Source of the DNA: Lepidostoma basale
Taxonomy: Eukaryota > Arthropoda > Insecta > Trichoptera > Lepidostomatidae
Assembly (NCBI GenBank): GCA_022606425.2
Contig: JAHDVF020000875.1
Span: 806,001-870,000 of the forward strand
Length of the DNA stretch: 64,000 nucleotides
Direction: 5' to 3'
The position numbers were made by a program, and so were the translations under genes. Below the pieces are notes generated by a model that had not been told where the DNA came from, did not search any database, and saw nothing but the letters and a program-made list of their open reading frames with translations. Within the stretch, counting starts at the first letter, position 1. Every line of letters starts with the position of its first letter. Positions 11,715 to 23,261 of the stretch are shown piece by piece.

Positions 11715-12065
11715 AGACATACTCAGGACCAAAGAAGTTTTGATGACATCCGAGATAAAGACACTGAGAATGATAGCAGGCAAGACACTTAGAGATTGAG
11801 CGAAGAACACCAGAATTGGAGAGATATGTTAGGTTGAGGATATTATAAGATGGAGTAGACAGCGAAGAAGGGACTGGTACGGTCGTGTCCAAAGAATGGA
11901 CACCACCAGACTGCCCTATATTTCACTACGTAATCAGCCTCATGGGACTCATCCTCGTGAAAGACCACCTAAAGATGGAAGGACAGCTAGGAATCCACAT
12001 TACAGGAGAACAGATCACATAGGTGACATAGGTCTACAACAAGGAAGAAGAGGAAGAAGAAATAA
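11715..12065 (+). mobile_element. LINE family C 3' fragment
   Basis: Reads LRTSEIKTLRMIAGKTL-like and VQRMDTTRLPYISLRNQPHG segments and ends in AAGAAGAGGAAGAAGAA. It is nearly colinear with the minus-strand copy at 24695-25025. Confidence 0.65.
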
Positions 12066-12164
12066 ACATGGTACTCTAGAAGATTCTAGATCTTATTGAT
12101 CTTTCACATTCGTTTTATTAGAAAAGTACTCCATCTTCATTATCATATGTGTGTATTAAGCTAC

Positions 12165-12365
12165 TGGACTTGGACTTGGATCTTCTGACTTACAGAGGTT
12201 CAGCTCTAATGGCTATTCCTCTTACGTCTGTAGGAAACATTGTTGGAATGTGATTTGGTAGTTGTTTTATGATGGGGATAAATATATGGCCCGGAGTGTC
12301 CCTCCGAAAGAGGGCGTGGGGGGATTTAGGGTTTATGATAAAGTCTTACATTAGTGTCAAGGAAT
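12165..12365 (+). repeat. Dispersed repeat with GAGGTTCAGCTCTAATGGCT
   Basis: About 200 bases repeated at 18695-18870, and more distantly at 18100-18240. Shared blocks are AGGTTCAGCTCTAATGGCTA, TTTGGTAGTTGTTTTATGA and GGATTTAGGGTTTAT. No coding potential; origin unknown. Confidence 0.55.
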
Positions 12366-12796
12366 GGAAGACCAGTTAGGGTTGGGATTGTATTTATAAA
12401 ACAAGTCTGTTCCCGAGGGGAAGATAAAAGCTACCGATAGAATACAGTAAGTATTAAAGATCTACGTGGCAAGAAAATGTAAGTGAAAATTCTTGAGAAT
12501 GGACTGCAAAAGATATCCGAAAAATAGAAACACAAACAATATCCCACAGCTACCAAGAGTAAGATGATTGTCTATTTAGCAATTGTGACCAACAAGATCA
12601 ACAAAATCTATTATGGGATATAAACTGTTCATCAACGTCATATCTGAAATCACGGCAGTAAAAACGATTTCATAAGAATTATTAAATGAGGTTTTCTAGA
12701 CGCTTAGTGTCATTGAAGTGGTTTATGAAAATGGCAGTAAATAAAACATGTATCAACGCGTTCATTCGTCGAGTGATTAAAAAGTTTTCGAATTGA

Positions 12797-12880
12797 AAGA
12801 TTATTATTATTATTATTATTTTGTTGAAAAAACTCCTTACATCATTACAGCGCAAGCCAAATCGATGTAAAGGGTGAAAT
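12797..12880 (-). repeat. 3' end of tRNA-derived SINE
   Basis: (TTA)n followed by ACTCCTTACATCATTACAGC and ATCGATGTAAAGGG is the reverse complement of the 3' end of the SINE at 15968-16215. Confidence 0.55.
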
Positions 12881-13305
12881 AAAAGAATATCAAAGGAAAT
12901 ATACATAGAACCATATGAATAGGAAAAGCCAGTTATCTGCTTGCTGCCTTTATCATAAGGGCATTTACGAATTCGCCATAATTGCATCCAAAGAGGTCTA
13001 TCTCTTTTGCAACCTCATTTAAGAGACGAATCGCCTTCAATACAGGAGAACTTCGAAGGGCCTCTGTGCGGCAATTTGATGATGTCATTCTTATCACATT
13101 CATCCTACATGTTAATTGTATATGAATATATCCACATATAATTTATATACCGAATGTAGCTTTTGCATATGGCAAAAATATCACGTTTCCCGGAAATTAC
13201 ATAATTTTTGATATCAACAAAACTTTATATAAATATACACCGAACACATTAAAGATACAAATCTATTTACCGTCGTGAAAATGATACTAATAAATAATTT
13301 TTGCG

Positions 13306-13530
13306 TGCCGCATTGATTTCCTTGGAAGACTTACTGGCGTGGTTGCACTGATAGAAGGGAAAAGGAAGCACAGAGGACAGCGCAAGAGATTATGAAATAT
13401 AGGGGTCGGAGAGACAGGGAGGACGGAGTCAGGGGCAGAATATCCTTGTCCGGAATGTGAAAAAGTCTGTTTATCTAAAATAGGACTATATAGCCACACC
13501 AGGTAGCACAGAAAACTGATATAAATATTT
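13306..13530 (+). mobile_element. LINE C-terminal fragment with CCHH finger
   Basis: One frame reads a basic stretch and then YPCPECEKVCLSKIGLYSHT, a Cys2-His2-like motif of the kind found at the end of several insect LINE ORF2 proteins. The second His region is interrupted by a stop. Confidence 0.5.
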
Positions 13531-14749
13531 TTATGTTCCTTATGCTCGTACTCACGGGCAATGGACATTATTATATTACACTGGTCGGCAAAAAAAAAAC
13601 CGTTTAAACTTGTCAAAACATGAAAATTCCCGTGCAACCCTGCGCGCGCAATGTATTGTAGCTATATATTTTTATTATTGTTGCTATATACTCGTATTGC
13701 TGCTATATATTTGAATTATTTCGGGGTGTTTGAGAGAGGATGAGGAGGGAGGGGGCCGGAAGCTAGAATAGGTAGAAAATAAGTGAAAAAATTTGCGAAA
13801 AGAAACAGAAAAATCGATAATTTTTAATGATTTTTTTTACAATTTAAGGGGTCCCAAATCTACCACCTTGCCACAAATGTTCATGTTTTAGAACTTTTCA
13901 CATCTCAGAAGAAATGCAAAGGCGAAAATAACTGTTTTCATCCCTCCAAATTATGGAAAAGTGATAAAAATAGGTGGGGAGCTATCCCTCAAAAACTGTG
14001 GGTGATGAGAAAAAACTGAGGTTATATTCGGGTTGAAGAAGTAATTTTACTTAAGAATCAGCAAAAATAATGTCAGGGGCAAAAATTTTTTTTTGCCGAC
14101 CAGTGTTATACTGGCGTGTTGGAGTGTTGTTATTATCTACAGCAGTTACCTTCCCTTAGCAGGTGGGTTTCGGTTTGTCTTTATTAATTTTTTTTAAAGG
14201 ATTCTTTAACTTGTCACTAGACTTTGATACTGAGCTCATATTTATAAGGGTAAAAACCAAAACTGTTAAAAATATATTTTAATCATGATATTGTTAGTTT
14301 AAAACAGCGCTTACGTTTTGAAATCACATTGAAAACTTTTGACAACACATCCAACAGTGTTTCCATCAGACAGATCTGGATTAGCCATTCGAGCTGGACC
14401 TCCATATGCTAGAAGATCCAAGCTCATTGAATAGATATTTAACAGAAATGTACTCGTACTCATTTTTGCAATTCGTAATTTTCCTCGTCAGATAGCTGGT
14501 CTTGTTTAACCAACAGATCTGGTAAATGTACAAATACATATTTGCGTTTGACAATGCAAAGAGCATTTCTCTTTTATCAGCACATAGCTACACTATATTT
14601 ATACTCTGGCTTTATTTATTCGGATATGCAAGCGAGGCGATGAATCATCAGAAGATAATGGATGATTGTAAAAACTGCTAATAAAAATTCTATAAATCAC
14701 GAAACACGTAGAAACAATGAAGTGTAGAAGTGGAGGGTAAATTTTATTT

Positions 14750-15222
14750 GTTCTTCTTCTTCTTCTTCCTCTTAGTTTAGGTCGTATGACCTGTTTGTGA
14801 CGGTGGGCTGTCCTGGGATGATGATGTCCAGCCATCTCTACATCTCTTTGGCGGCCTTTCTGGAAATATCTTGCTGCTTGGGTTTTCATCTTTAACAATT
14901 TTTGCAATTATTGTATTAACCATGCGGTCCACGTGGTCTCCCCAAAAGCGCCTTCTGCTTCTTCCCCATCTGACTATGTCCTCAAAACCACAGACAGACC
15001 TTATCGTTTCATTTCTGATCCGATCTCTGAGGGTTTTACATGCGATGAAGCGAAGGGTTCGCATTTCTGCTCCTCTAAGAAGGTTCTTAGTTCTATTGGT
15101 ATCGGCTCTGACAATATGGAGGAACAAATACATGCTAACCGAAAGTAAAGTCAAGATATACAAGGCATGCGTTCGCCCCATCATGACGTATGGAATAGAG
15201 GTCAGAGCCGATACCAAATTTT
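14750..15222 (-). mobile_element. LINE family C 3' fragment
   Basis: Plus strand begins (CTT)n. The minus strand reads MRTLRFIACKTLRDRIRNET, SVCGFEDIVRWGRSRRRFWG and HVDRMVNTI, then PPKRCRDGWTSSSQDS in another frame. Confidence 0.65.
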
Positions 15223-15345
15223 ATTTCTTCTTCTTCAGCCTGTATTGACCGTCCTCTCCTGGACGTAGGCCTCCTCTCGCTTTTTCCATTCTCTTCTATT
15301 CTGAGTGATCCGCATCCAGGCACTTCCCGCACTTCTCCGGATGGG
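15222..15345 (-). mobile_element. LINE family D 3' end
   Basis: Minus strand reads REEAYVQERTVNTG before an (AAG)n tail, the same ending as REEAYVQQW at 26280-26340. Confidence 0.5.
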
Positions 15346-15349
15346 CGAT

Positions 15350-15468
15350 ACATGTCGCTCGCGATCCAGATGAAAAGTGGACAAGGCGACTGCTGTGCTG
15401 GTGGCCAAGGACGGCAAAGCGTGGAGTTGGGCGCCCACAGTTGCGTTGGCGCGACGATATCCGGAGAA
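15350..15468 (+). mobile_element. LINE family D fragment, opposite orientation
   Basis: One frame reads WWPRTAKRGVGRPQLRWRDD, the GRPxxRWxDDI motif found near the C-terminus of many insect LINEs. It meets the minus-strand copy at 15345 head-to-head. Confidence 0.5.
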
Positions 15469-15699
15469 ATTTTATTTATAACTGTTAATTTACAATATTG
15501 GAAATTATATTAAATTCAATATTTAAACTAAAAAACAGATATTTCTTGAGAGTTTTATCTAATTTTATCTACACTTATGATCTGCAAGGCGGTCATGAAA
15601 AGAATCTCTCTTGGAGACGGATGGTTAGATAAATGACTATCATAATTATTGTTTGGGAATTCGGAAGGAGAATATTGAATACTGTATAATCCACTCTAT

Positions 15700-15860
15700 T
15701 TATTAAATATTAAAAAAAAAAACTAATATCCACAGCACGTTTCGGGAGGTGACCTTCTCAGTTATATTTAGGTACACCCGAGGATGAGGGAGGTCACTTC
15801 CGAAACATGTTGTGGATAATATTTTTATTTTGTATAAATATTTAATAAATATATTGGATT
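15700..15860. repeat. Fold-back repeat with GAAACATG arms
   Basis: CACAGCACGTTTCGGGAGGT and CTTCCGAAACATGTTGTGG are imperfect inverted arms with a short spacer. The right arm has a CCGAGGA...GAAAC pattern, a decayed hammerhead-like core. Confidence 0.55.
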
Positions 15861-15967
15861 ATGCAGTATTTAAATTTCTGCTTTTAGATAAACAACGTAA
15901 TACTACAGTGTTAAGGCCTTTACCATAAATAAAGTTTAATTTTGTAGTTGATAATCTCATAAGACGA

Positions 15968-16215
15968 CGACCTTCGTGGCCGAGTGGTGAGTGCATTGAC
16001 TGCCACCCGAAGGTTCCGGGTTCGATTCCCGGCGAGGGCAGTGTGATTGTCAACACTGTCTTTGATCTGGTGTAGAATTCACATGACAATAAAATGACGA
16101 TAGATTAGCTACCTATTACATGTCACGATGATAGCTATAATACCCTTTACATCGATTTGGCAAATGCTGTTATGATGTAAAGAGCGATTCAACAAAATAA
16201 TAATAATAATAATAA
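15968..16215 (+). repeat. tRNA-derived SINE
   Basis: Box A TGGCCGAGTGG (15977-15987) and box B GGTTCGATTCC (16019-16029) match RNA polymerase III promoter consensus in a Ser/Leu-tRNA-like head. The unrelated body (GTGACAATAAAATG-like, TACATCGATTTGGC) ends in (AAT)n. Related pieces are at 43141-43375, 50205-50338, 26375-26465 and 12797-12880. Confidence 0.8.
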
Positions 16216-16251
16216 GGCAAAAAGTATCAGTATGATAATAAATGCAAAGGA

Positions 16252-16370
16252 GCTTCTTCTTCTGCTTTATTTAGGACTGTGTCCTGTTATTTCTCGGAGC
16301 CTGTTCCTGGGATGCAGATGTCATCTTTTGGGTGGTCTTCCTGGAGGTCGATTTCCTGTTGCTACTTTAT
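16252..16370 (-). mobile_element. LINE family C-like 3' end
   Basis: (CTT)n tail complement followed by GGACTGTGTCCTGTTATTTC and TGGTCTTCCTGGAGG, the inverted equivalent of the family C ending. Confidence 0.4.
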
Positions 16371-16600
16371 TTTCTACAAGACATGAGTTCGTCCTATAAT
16401 GACATATGGAATCGAAACAAGGGCTGACACCACCAGAACAAAAGGTCTCCTTAGAACCACAGAAAAGATGATGAGGTTGCTGGAACGACACTCGAAAAAA
16501 ATCCGAAATAAGAAAGATCTGTAATGTGGAAGATGTCGTGCGATGGGAAAAATTGAGAAGACGCTACTGGAGAGAGCATATTCTGAAAGAGTAATAATTA
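16370..16600 (+). mobile_element. LINE family C-like fragment
   Basis: Reads RPIMTYGIETRADTTRTKGL-type sequence, then RKICNVEDVVRW and RRRYWREH across frameshifts. Confidence 0.5.
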
Positions 16601-17465
16601 AAGCGGCAAAGGAACTTAAATTTTTAATTTCACTCAGTTGGAATTTTCAAAAGTGGTATTTTTATACACTGTGCCATCTAATGATTTTCTATCACATGCG
16701 ATTTTATTATCTAAAAAATCTGATATCTGATAGTCACTCTTGAGAAGCAGGGAAAAGGTTCTGATAAATAACGTTATTTTGCAAAATATATAATATTGAA
16801 AATAAATGATTTTTTTTCGATTTCGAAATGTTTTTTAACAAAGTTTTCAATGTAACTAATACTACTGGTGTAGTTTTAAATAACATATAAAATATATTTT
16901 TTTAATCTCATATTTGCAAATATAAAAGATTAAAAAAATGTTTTGGTAAATGAACTACGCAAAATAGCAACAGGACAATGTGAAACTTGAAAAGATTATA
17001 ACCACAATCAGTTGAAGGAATTTTTCGACGCACTCACATTGTTAAATGTTGACATGATAAATTAAAAAAAATAATCTCTCCAAATAATGTACTTAAAAAT
17101 TCCATTTAAAAACATTCACATGGATATTTATTTTGTTATTTACGTAATAATTAATCATAATAGAAGAATGTTCAATCTAGCAACATAGTTTTTAATTTGA
17201 TTTGGATATTGTCTTCTTGGAAGTACCAGCCCGGAGGCTATTACCCCCCGCGTATTGCTAATTTCTTTGTTAGATGTTGAGGTTGGATATAGTTGGATGG
17301 TGAGAGAATGGTTTCTTAAAGGATGTGCTGGTTTGGATCTGACTATCCGGGTAGGGAAGAGTGTGGGGCGGTTGGGGGTGGCTTTGGACAGGGGCCGAAG
17401 TCATGGAGACCGAGGGACGGTGACAGGAAGAGTTTTAAATTTTCAATTCATAACTTTGTATTGAC
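16600..17465. other. No recognised feature
   Basis: AT-rich to ~17220, then a GC-rich stretch (17255-17440) with a short glycine-rich ORF that has no supporting splice sites or family. Confidence 0.4.
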
Positions 17466-17472
17466 AGTTTAA

Positions 17473-18003
17473 CCCGGCGAGCGTTAGGTTCAAATTTGTA
17501 ACATTGAGCGTAAGGTTGGGTAATTTTCACCCGAAATTCTTACTTAGATCGTTTTTTTTTTATTCTAGACTTATTACTATTTTAAATTAGATTGTATACT
17601 TATTTTACCTTTTTATTAAGTACTTGTTATTAGAAACTAGGAATAAAAATGTTGTAATTAGTATTATAGTTTAATAATTTTTATTCGAATCAACATTTTT
17701 CTTATTTTTCTTTCTCAACTTATGGCACTTAATTGTCCATTTTTATGTAAAACTAAATAAAATCACAAAAATAACGTCTTTTAAAGATTAATCACAACAA
17801 ACACAACAGTTTTTGTCTTCTACAATTATTCAGATTTACTAGAACACCGAGCGCTAGGTGGGTAAAACACACCCGCCGACAACTTTGACAATTTCTAACT
17901 CGTTTCTAGTCGCTTCCTTACCTCAGTAACTAATACTGAGTAACTTAAATTATCGAGCATAAATTGCCTCGGGTAAATTTTACCCAACTTTACGCTCGCC
18001 GGG
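17473..18003. mobile_element. TTAA-flanked inverted-repeat element (piggyBac-like MITE)
   Basis: Flanked by TTAA at 17469-17472 and 18004-18007. Perfect 12-bp inverted ends CCCGGCGAGCGT and ACGCTCGCCGGG; sub-terminal GGGTAATTTTCACCC and GGGTAAATTTTACCC repeat the theme. It is 531 bp with no transposase ORF. TTAA targets and CCC ends are hallmarks of piggyBac. Confidence 0.75.
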
Positions 18004-18099
18004 TTAAGTGTAACTATTGGAATTATTTCAAATTTTACCTATTCTTGACAAATTCTCGTTTAAAATATTCAATTGGAATGCTAATCTATGCTTAAAAAG

Positions 18100-18240
18100 A
18101 CATGGACTTGGACCTTCTTGCATACAACGGTTCTGCTCTAAACATATTGCATACAGAGGTTTGTCTTATATTGGAACATTATTAGAAATGTGATTTGGTG
18201 GTTGATTTATGCGGCGGAGTAAATCAAGAAAATATGAATG
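18100..18240 (+). repeat. Diverged copy of the GAGGTTCAGCTCT repeat
   Basis: CTTGGACCTTCTTGCAT and GTGATTTGGTGGTTGATTTA parallel 12165-12365, with about 25 percent or more difference by eye. Confidence 0.35.
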
Positions 18241-18694
18241 CGATATGCAGTCGGCGAGCATTGAGTTTCTTTGGTCGCATTAAGAAGAATAAACCAAGAG
18301 AAACGATTTGATATTTAATAACAATTTGACTTTGACTTGGTTATCTGATTGCTGGTGCCAGATGCAGCTCTCACGACTAAAAACATTGTGAGCTTTTCAC
18401 GAAAACGGCGCTATACAAATTAGCCCAATTATTATAATTATTAACACGAGCAAGCAAAATAACCACTGACACGATTCAAAAACTTCTGATCTTAGACAAC
18501 GAGTGTCCTAGTTGCACGTTAGAGGGATGAGAAATATATTCTAGGCCACATGCACAGCATGGCTATGCAACATAGAAGTGTTTCGCTTAGTGCTATGTTA
18601 GGTGATAATTTTTTTACTATAGAGTTGCGTAGCGTACCAAACGTGATAGTAAGCCGTGCGTTGGTTCTCTAGGTTGTTTGCTAAGAGGCTACTT

Positions 18695-18872
18695 TGATCT
18701 TCTGCCTTAAAGAGGTTCAGCTCTAATGGCTATTCTTCTTACTTCTGTAGGAAACATTGTTGGAAATTTGATTTGGTAGTTGTTTTATGAGGGGGCTAGA
18801 TGTGTGGCCCGGAGTGCTCCTCCGAAAAGGGTGAGAGAGGATTTAGGGTTTATACTAAAGTCCTACATTATT
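18695..18872 (+). repeat. Copy of the GAGGTTCAGCTCT repeat
   Basis: Colinear with 12165-12365: GGTTCAGCTCTAATGGCTAT, GGAAACATTGTTGGAA, TGGCCCGGAGTG and GGATTTAGGGTTTATACTAA. Confidence 0.55.
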
Positions 18873-19349
18873 CTTGGTCACTATGATGGTAACTGAACGA
18901 ATGAGCTCTAAGTTTTAAGCAAGGCTTCTTCCTAAGTGACCATAGTGCAAATATCTCTAATATGATCAAATAAATGTACATTACTTTGTTTTTGTAAGCG
19001 GTTAAATTCTTTTAGCTACTGTTATTTCGTGAGATTAGTATCTCTGTTATTATTATCAATTGGAACGGGATGAAGGCGGTGTGATGGCTAGTTGGTGCGC
19101 TCGGAGTCGTGTTAATGGATTTACTTTCACTCACAATGTTTATGGTGGCTATCGCTCGCATGACTAAAGGTAATCATTTTTGCCATTGAACTCGGTAGAC
19201 AATTTTTTGTAGTGGATGCTTTGCTTAAACATATTATATAATTTTCGATCGATATATAAATCGCTACAGGTTAATCTAAAACAGTTGTACCCAAAACAAA
19301 CGAAGTACGTCAAATATTATTATACTAAAAATAAACTTTTTAATAAAAT

Positions 19350-19405
19350 GTAATTCCATTCCTTATGTACGGAATTGAAATATGAAACTGGCAAAAGAAG
19401 GATGA
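19350..19405 (+). mobile_element. RTE scrap
   Basis: CCTTATGTACGGAATTGAAA and AACTGGCAAAAGAAGGATGA match the LMYGSE/NWQKKDE block and abut an inverted RTE copy. Confidence 0.5.
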
Positions 19406-19990
19406 TAAACTAACCATCACGCCATTTCCCCGGAGGGGATGGCAGAGAGGATGAATCGCCACAATGCTCTGTCCCGGCATACCTCTCGGGATTCCTCTAC
19501 ATTCATACATTTTACCATGCACGCACGTCGATTATTCCGACTTCGAATGTGGCTGCCATTTGGTAATTGATTAAATTGGTCGTGCCATGTTTTCCTCGTT
19601 CATCCTCTGCTTCTTAACCGTGTACAGCTTTTTAACCATTCTACTCTTATCCATTCGTTCCATATGTCCAAACCATCTCAGGGATCCTTTTTTAATTTTA
19701 TCCATGATGCAGTCATCTGCCTTACATTTCTTTCTTATATCATCGTTCGGTATTCTATCATAGTGATCTCATTTTTACGGCGTTTATCCTGCTTTCATCT
19801 CCAAGCTCCGTTTATCCTGCTTCCAGCTCCAAGCTTCACTTCCATACACGAGGGTTGGCACTATAACTCCATTGTGTATTGCCATATTTGCTTTAGAGGA
19901 TTATTCAAATTATATTTGCAGTGATGACTTTGAATGCGCCATTTATTTTGTTTCCAGCACCAACCCTTCTTTTTCCATCTCTTAAAAACG
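19406..19990 (-). mobile_element. RTE-type LINE 3' fragment
   Basis: Plus strand starts AACTAACCATCACGCC. The minus strand carries the RTE C-terminal region back to the NKVNGAFKV block, broken by many stops; part of the ORF (TCCAAGCT unit) is locally duplicated near 19800-19835. Confidence 0.7.
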
Positions 19991-20175
19991 TAAAAAAAAA
20001 TTAAATAATGGTATAAACTAGATTTACATTATGTGCTAAATTTAAAAAAAAACGGTGGATTCGTGGAACATAAATTAAATAGACAAATGTGCCCCATCTA
20101 AAAAATAACATTTTGTATTAAATTATTTTTATTTTGTTATTTTATTTTATATCATTGTATTTTATATTTTTTGTT

Positions 20176-20385
20176 TTAGATTTATTTTGTGGATGTTAGA
20201 AGATCGAAGTGTGCGCGGGAGATGCCTATTGGTGGCGATGAGGTTCGCAACCCATCACACCGCGTCTCCCGCGGGGCGAAAAGAGAAGGATGGAGTGCCG
20301 CATCGGTTAAAGTGTGACAGTCCATTCTTTCTGCCTACCCTTTCGGGGAGACGGCGTGATGGTTAGTTAGTTAGTTAGTTAGTTA
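20176..20385 (+). repeat. SINE sharing the RTE 3' end and (TTAG)n tail
   Basis: The unique head (TGCGCGGGAGATGCCTATTG, then a box B-like GGTTCGCAACC) is joined to the last ~95 bases of the RTE family (CAGTCCATTCTTTCTGCCTA, GACGGCGTGATGG) and its TTAG tail. Other copies: 23262-23477, 34390-34505, 53401-53543, 59993-60135. Confidence 0.7.
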
Positions 20386-20395
20386 TAAACTAGAT

Positions 20396-20810
20396 ATGAG
20401 GGTACTATTTGCAAACCCGGCAAAATCCACCAACAATCAAAAGTGAGATATGAATTGGGAATCATTCTTATTCATAATACATTTGCACCCAATTTTTATT
20501 GATTTTCAGTTTCAAATTCGGCTTCATTCTGAAAAATTTTGCTTTTCAAATATAGGGTTTGTTGCAAACATGGCAACTTCCACTGGAGTGTTGCAAAGCT
20601 GGCAAACTCCAAAATGAAATTCATTATTTTACTTTAATTATCAACATAATGATGATTATTTCATGGCTGATTACTTTTAAAATACTAACTGGTTGAGATG
20701 AAAAAAATAAATATCGTAAAAAAGCGCATTTTATTAGCGTATCAGTTTTTTGCGATTTACTCGAAACATCTAATGAGGGAGTTTGCCAGGTTTGCAAATA
20801 ATACCCTCAT
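20396..20810. mobile_element. MITE with ~30-bp inverted ends
   Basis: Left end ATGAGGGTACTATTTGCAAA and right end TTTGCAAATAATACCCTCAT are inverted repeats, continuing through GGCAAA/TTTGCC. It is ~415 bp with internal TTGCAAAC-type repeats and no ORF. It lies just past the RTE-tailed SINE. Confidence 0.7.
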
Positions 20811-20973
20811 ATGAAGCTATGGATGCGCCAAGGTAAGGGTTTTATTGAAGGTAAAATTAAAAAAATATATATGTTTATTCTAACATTTTTTGAGAGAAAA
20901 ATAAAAAATAATGTTGTTGAGAGAAATAAGGATTTTTCTCTTCTGTACGTTTCATGTATATTTGATTAGTTAA

Positions 20974-21748
20974 CCCTTAACGTACCGTGTTCAAAACAAA
21001 ACGCTCGCTCCCATGTGGTCAATTCAGTTTACCGCTAACTTTATCTAAATATCAAGCATATGACTCGATGAATCAAATTTAATTTATGTCATCTTGTAGG
21101 GAATTTCATTAGGAATAGATCGATATCTATAACATACATGGATTATTTGAAAAACATATCATTATTAATTTTTTTCTGGAACCATGCGATTTCTGATATG
21201 GAATGCGAGACAGCATATGAGCAACTGACACCAAGTATGAACTTGTCTCGCCCCGCCGCGCCGTGGCGCTATAATTTTACGTATGATAAAGGCACCTAGG
21301 CAAAATGTATAGTACGTTCAAGACAACGAGTACGTATTAATATTTGTCCCTTTTGGTAAAGTGTTAATATTTTCACAGTTCTGATATTATTAAGTTGCGT
21401 GCTGCGTTTCCGTCCACAGTCGGTATTATTACGTACCTATGAGAAAAGGCCAAACATATAATTTATAATACGTTCAAAACAGCGAGTAAGTATTTGTCAC
21501 TTTTGATAAAGTTGTAAATATTAGCAAAACAAATTCTACCTTAACACGAATGAAGGTGAGGGCAGTCTTAAAAAATATTTTTTTTGGGATGAAGGAAGTA
21601 ATTTTTTGCTTTTTTTTTATTACGAAATATTGAGAACACTTCAATGGAGGATTACAATTTTTTTTATAAAATTAGGGTCCATAGGTTTTAAGAAAATCAA
21701 CTTTAAATTGGCAGTGGAAACTCAATTGACCACATGGCAACGCGACGG
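20974..21748. mobile_element. TTAA-flanked piggyBac-like element, copy 1
   Basis: 775 bp between TTAA at 20970-20973 and 21749-21752, and almost identical to 53547-54322. Ends start CCCTTAACGTACC and, from the other side, CCGTCGCGTTGCC; both contain CCATGTGGTCAATT as a sub-terminal inverted repeat. No intact transposase. Confidence 0.78.
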
Positions 21749-21754
21749 TTAATT

Positions 21755-22105
21755 GAATTTAATGATAAGAATATATTGAAGATATTGGAGAAGCACACCA
21801 AAAAATAAAAAATATTGTTTTACTTGCACGACAATAGATGGCATTACAAATTCGCTTTCAATAGACACGTTCGATTAAAAGTTCAACTATATTCAATAAA
21901 ACTATGTTGGTAATTAGGTGTAAATTTAGAATCATAAGCCGATTATTAAATGTTATTATTCTCTATTAAAATAATTTCATATTAGATTCTAATAAAATGA
22001 ACCGAATATTCCAATTTAAATTTTCCCGGTAGTATCTCTAAGGTAATGGAAAATCTATCATAGACAATCGCTGAATTGACGTTACGTATATTATCTCTGG
22101 TTTTT
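21755..22105. other. AT-rich DNA, no recognised feature
   Basis: Nothing supportable found between the TTAA element and the possible promoter. Confidence 0.35.
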
Positions 22106-22109
22106 TCAC

Positions 22110-22268
22110 AGCTTTCTAACTGTCAGAGCTGTCAGTTTGACATTTAACTTGTAAGAAGAGTTGCATTTCATGTTAAAAACTTTATAAATTATTTTATTTT
22201 TGTTTAGAATACATTTTGCTGTTTACAAAAATATTTACTGTTCTTAGAATTCACATCATGTGGGTGAG
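22110..22268 (+). promoter_or_regulatory. Possible promoter with short 5' exon
   Basis: CTGTCAGAGCTGTCAGTTTG near 22120 has palindromic TGTCA/TGACA-type motifs and an initiator-like TCAGTT. About 110 bases later ATGTGG is followed by a good donor, GTGAGT at 22264. This could be a small leader exon of the transporter gene 8.5 kb downstream, but no acceptor link can be shown from sequence. Confidence 0.25.
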
Positions 22269-22269
22269 T

Positions 22270-23085
22270 AATTTTATTCACAAGCCATTAAACTTATTTA
22301 CCAAAGTTTTTGTATTGCCATTCTCGATTTATTTCCCTGAAATTATGCAAGATTGCTGATTTATACCGTTATTGGAAATTATTATTGTGTGTGATGATTT
22401 GTATTTTATGCATAAGTTATATATAAATCATATATGTAAAGTAATTATACCATATGGAATGGTGGTGCGTTGTAACAGATGTATTTTTTTATTTCAGTGC
22501 AACAAAAGCGTTGTTTACTCAAACTAGTAAATTTCTAAAAACCTGTTTTTGTGTCAGAACTACTCATCTGGCCTTTTGAATTTTTAACATATGCGTGTTT
22601 TCTCATTTGTTTATAACTTTTTGGTATTTTTATATATAGTATATAATATATATATTTTTAAAACAATTATGGAATGTTTGTGTAAATGTGTTCTGATAGG
22701 TTTGAATTAGGAAAGATAAAAATGATTGTTTCTAGGCATTTTTATAATGAATATTCGTAATACATGTAACTACTGTTTCTTCAAATACACGATTTAATTT
22801 CGTTAGTAAAATTATTCTGTACAATTTAGATAATAGTGAATTGAATTCGTGTCAGAATACATTATGGAATTTATCTAAGAAAGTAAATATACCCTACTCA
22901 ATACTTTTATCAATATTCACATTTAAAAAAAAGTTCTTCTATCTGTCAATAGCAAAAGCCATTTTTAGAGCCACTAGTTTCAGAGAGATGGCTCTAAAAA
23001 GGGCCTTATCTCTCGTGGTTTAATGCATTCGGCATTTGATAATATTGTTAATATTTAGTAGTTAATTAAGTTCACTATGAAAATA
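22270..23085. other. AT-rich DNA, no recognised feature
   Basis: No exon, RNA or repeat supported. A small inverted repeat (AGAGCCACTAGTTTC with GAGATGGCTCTAAAA) lies near 22968. Confidence 0.35.
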
Positions 23086-23087
23086 AT

Positions 23088-23215
23088 AATTAAAAACATA
23101 GGGTATCAGGACATTTTTGATTTTATAAGAGAGTGACCTGTTTCGCCTTGCTAGAGTATTATCAAATGACATTGGATTGTGTTCTAAAAAGGCATGTCAT
23201 TCTCTTACAATATTA
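23088..23215. repeat. Fold-back repeat with GCGAAACAGGTCA arm
   Basis: The minus strand reads TTGATAA, then CTCTAGCAAGGCGAAACAGG. Arms AAGAGAGTGACCTG and CATGTCATTCTCTT pair loosely. Variant hammerhead-like group. Confidence 0.5.
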
Positions 23216-23261
23216 TACATTTTTCATTAATTGTTGTTTTTACACAATATACAATATATAA

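Noticed and set aside
15968..16045. Functional tRNA gene
   Set aside because: Pol III boxes are good, but the sequence continues into a body repeated elsewhere with an (AAT)n tail, so it is a SINE head.
17255..17464. Plus-strand glycine-rich ORF
   Set aside because: GC-rich but no splice sites, no homologous motif and no second copy; kept as unannotated.
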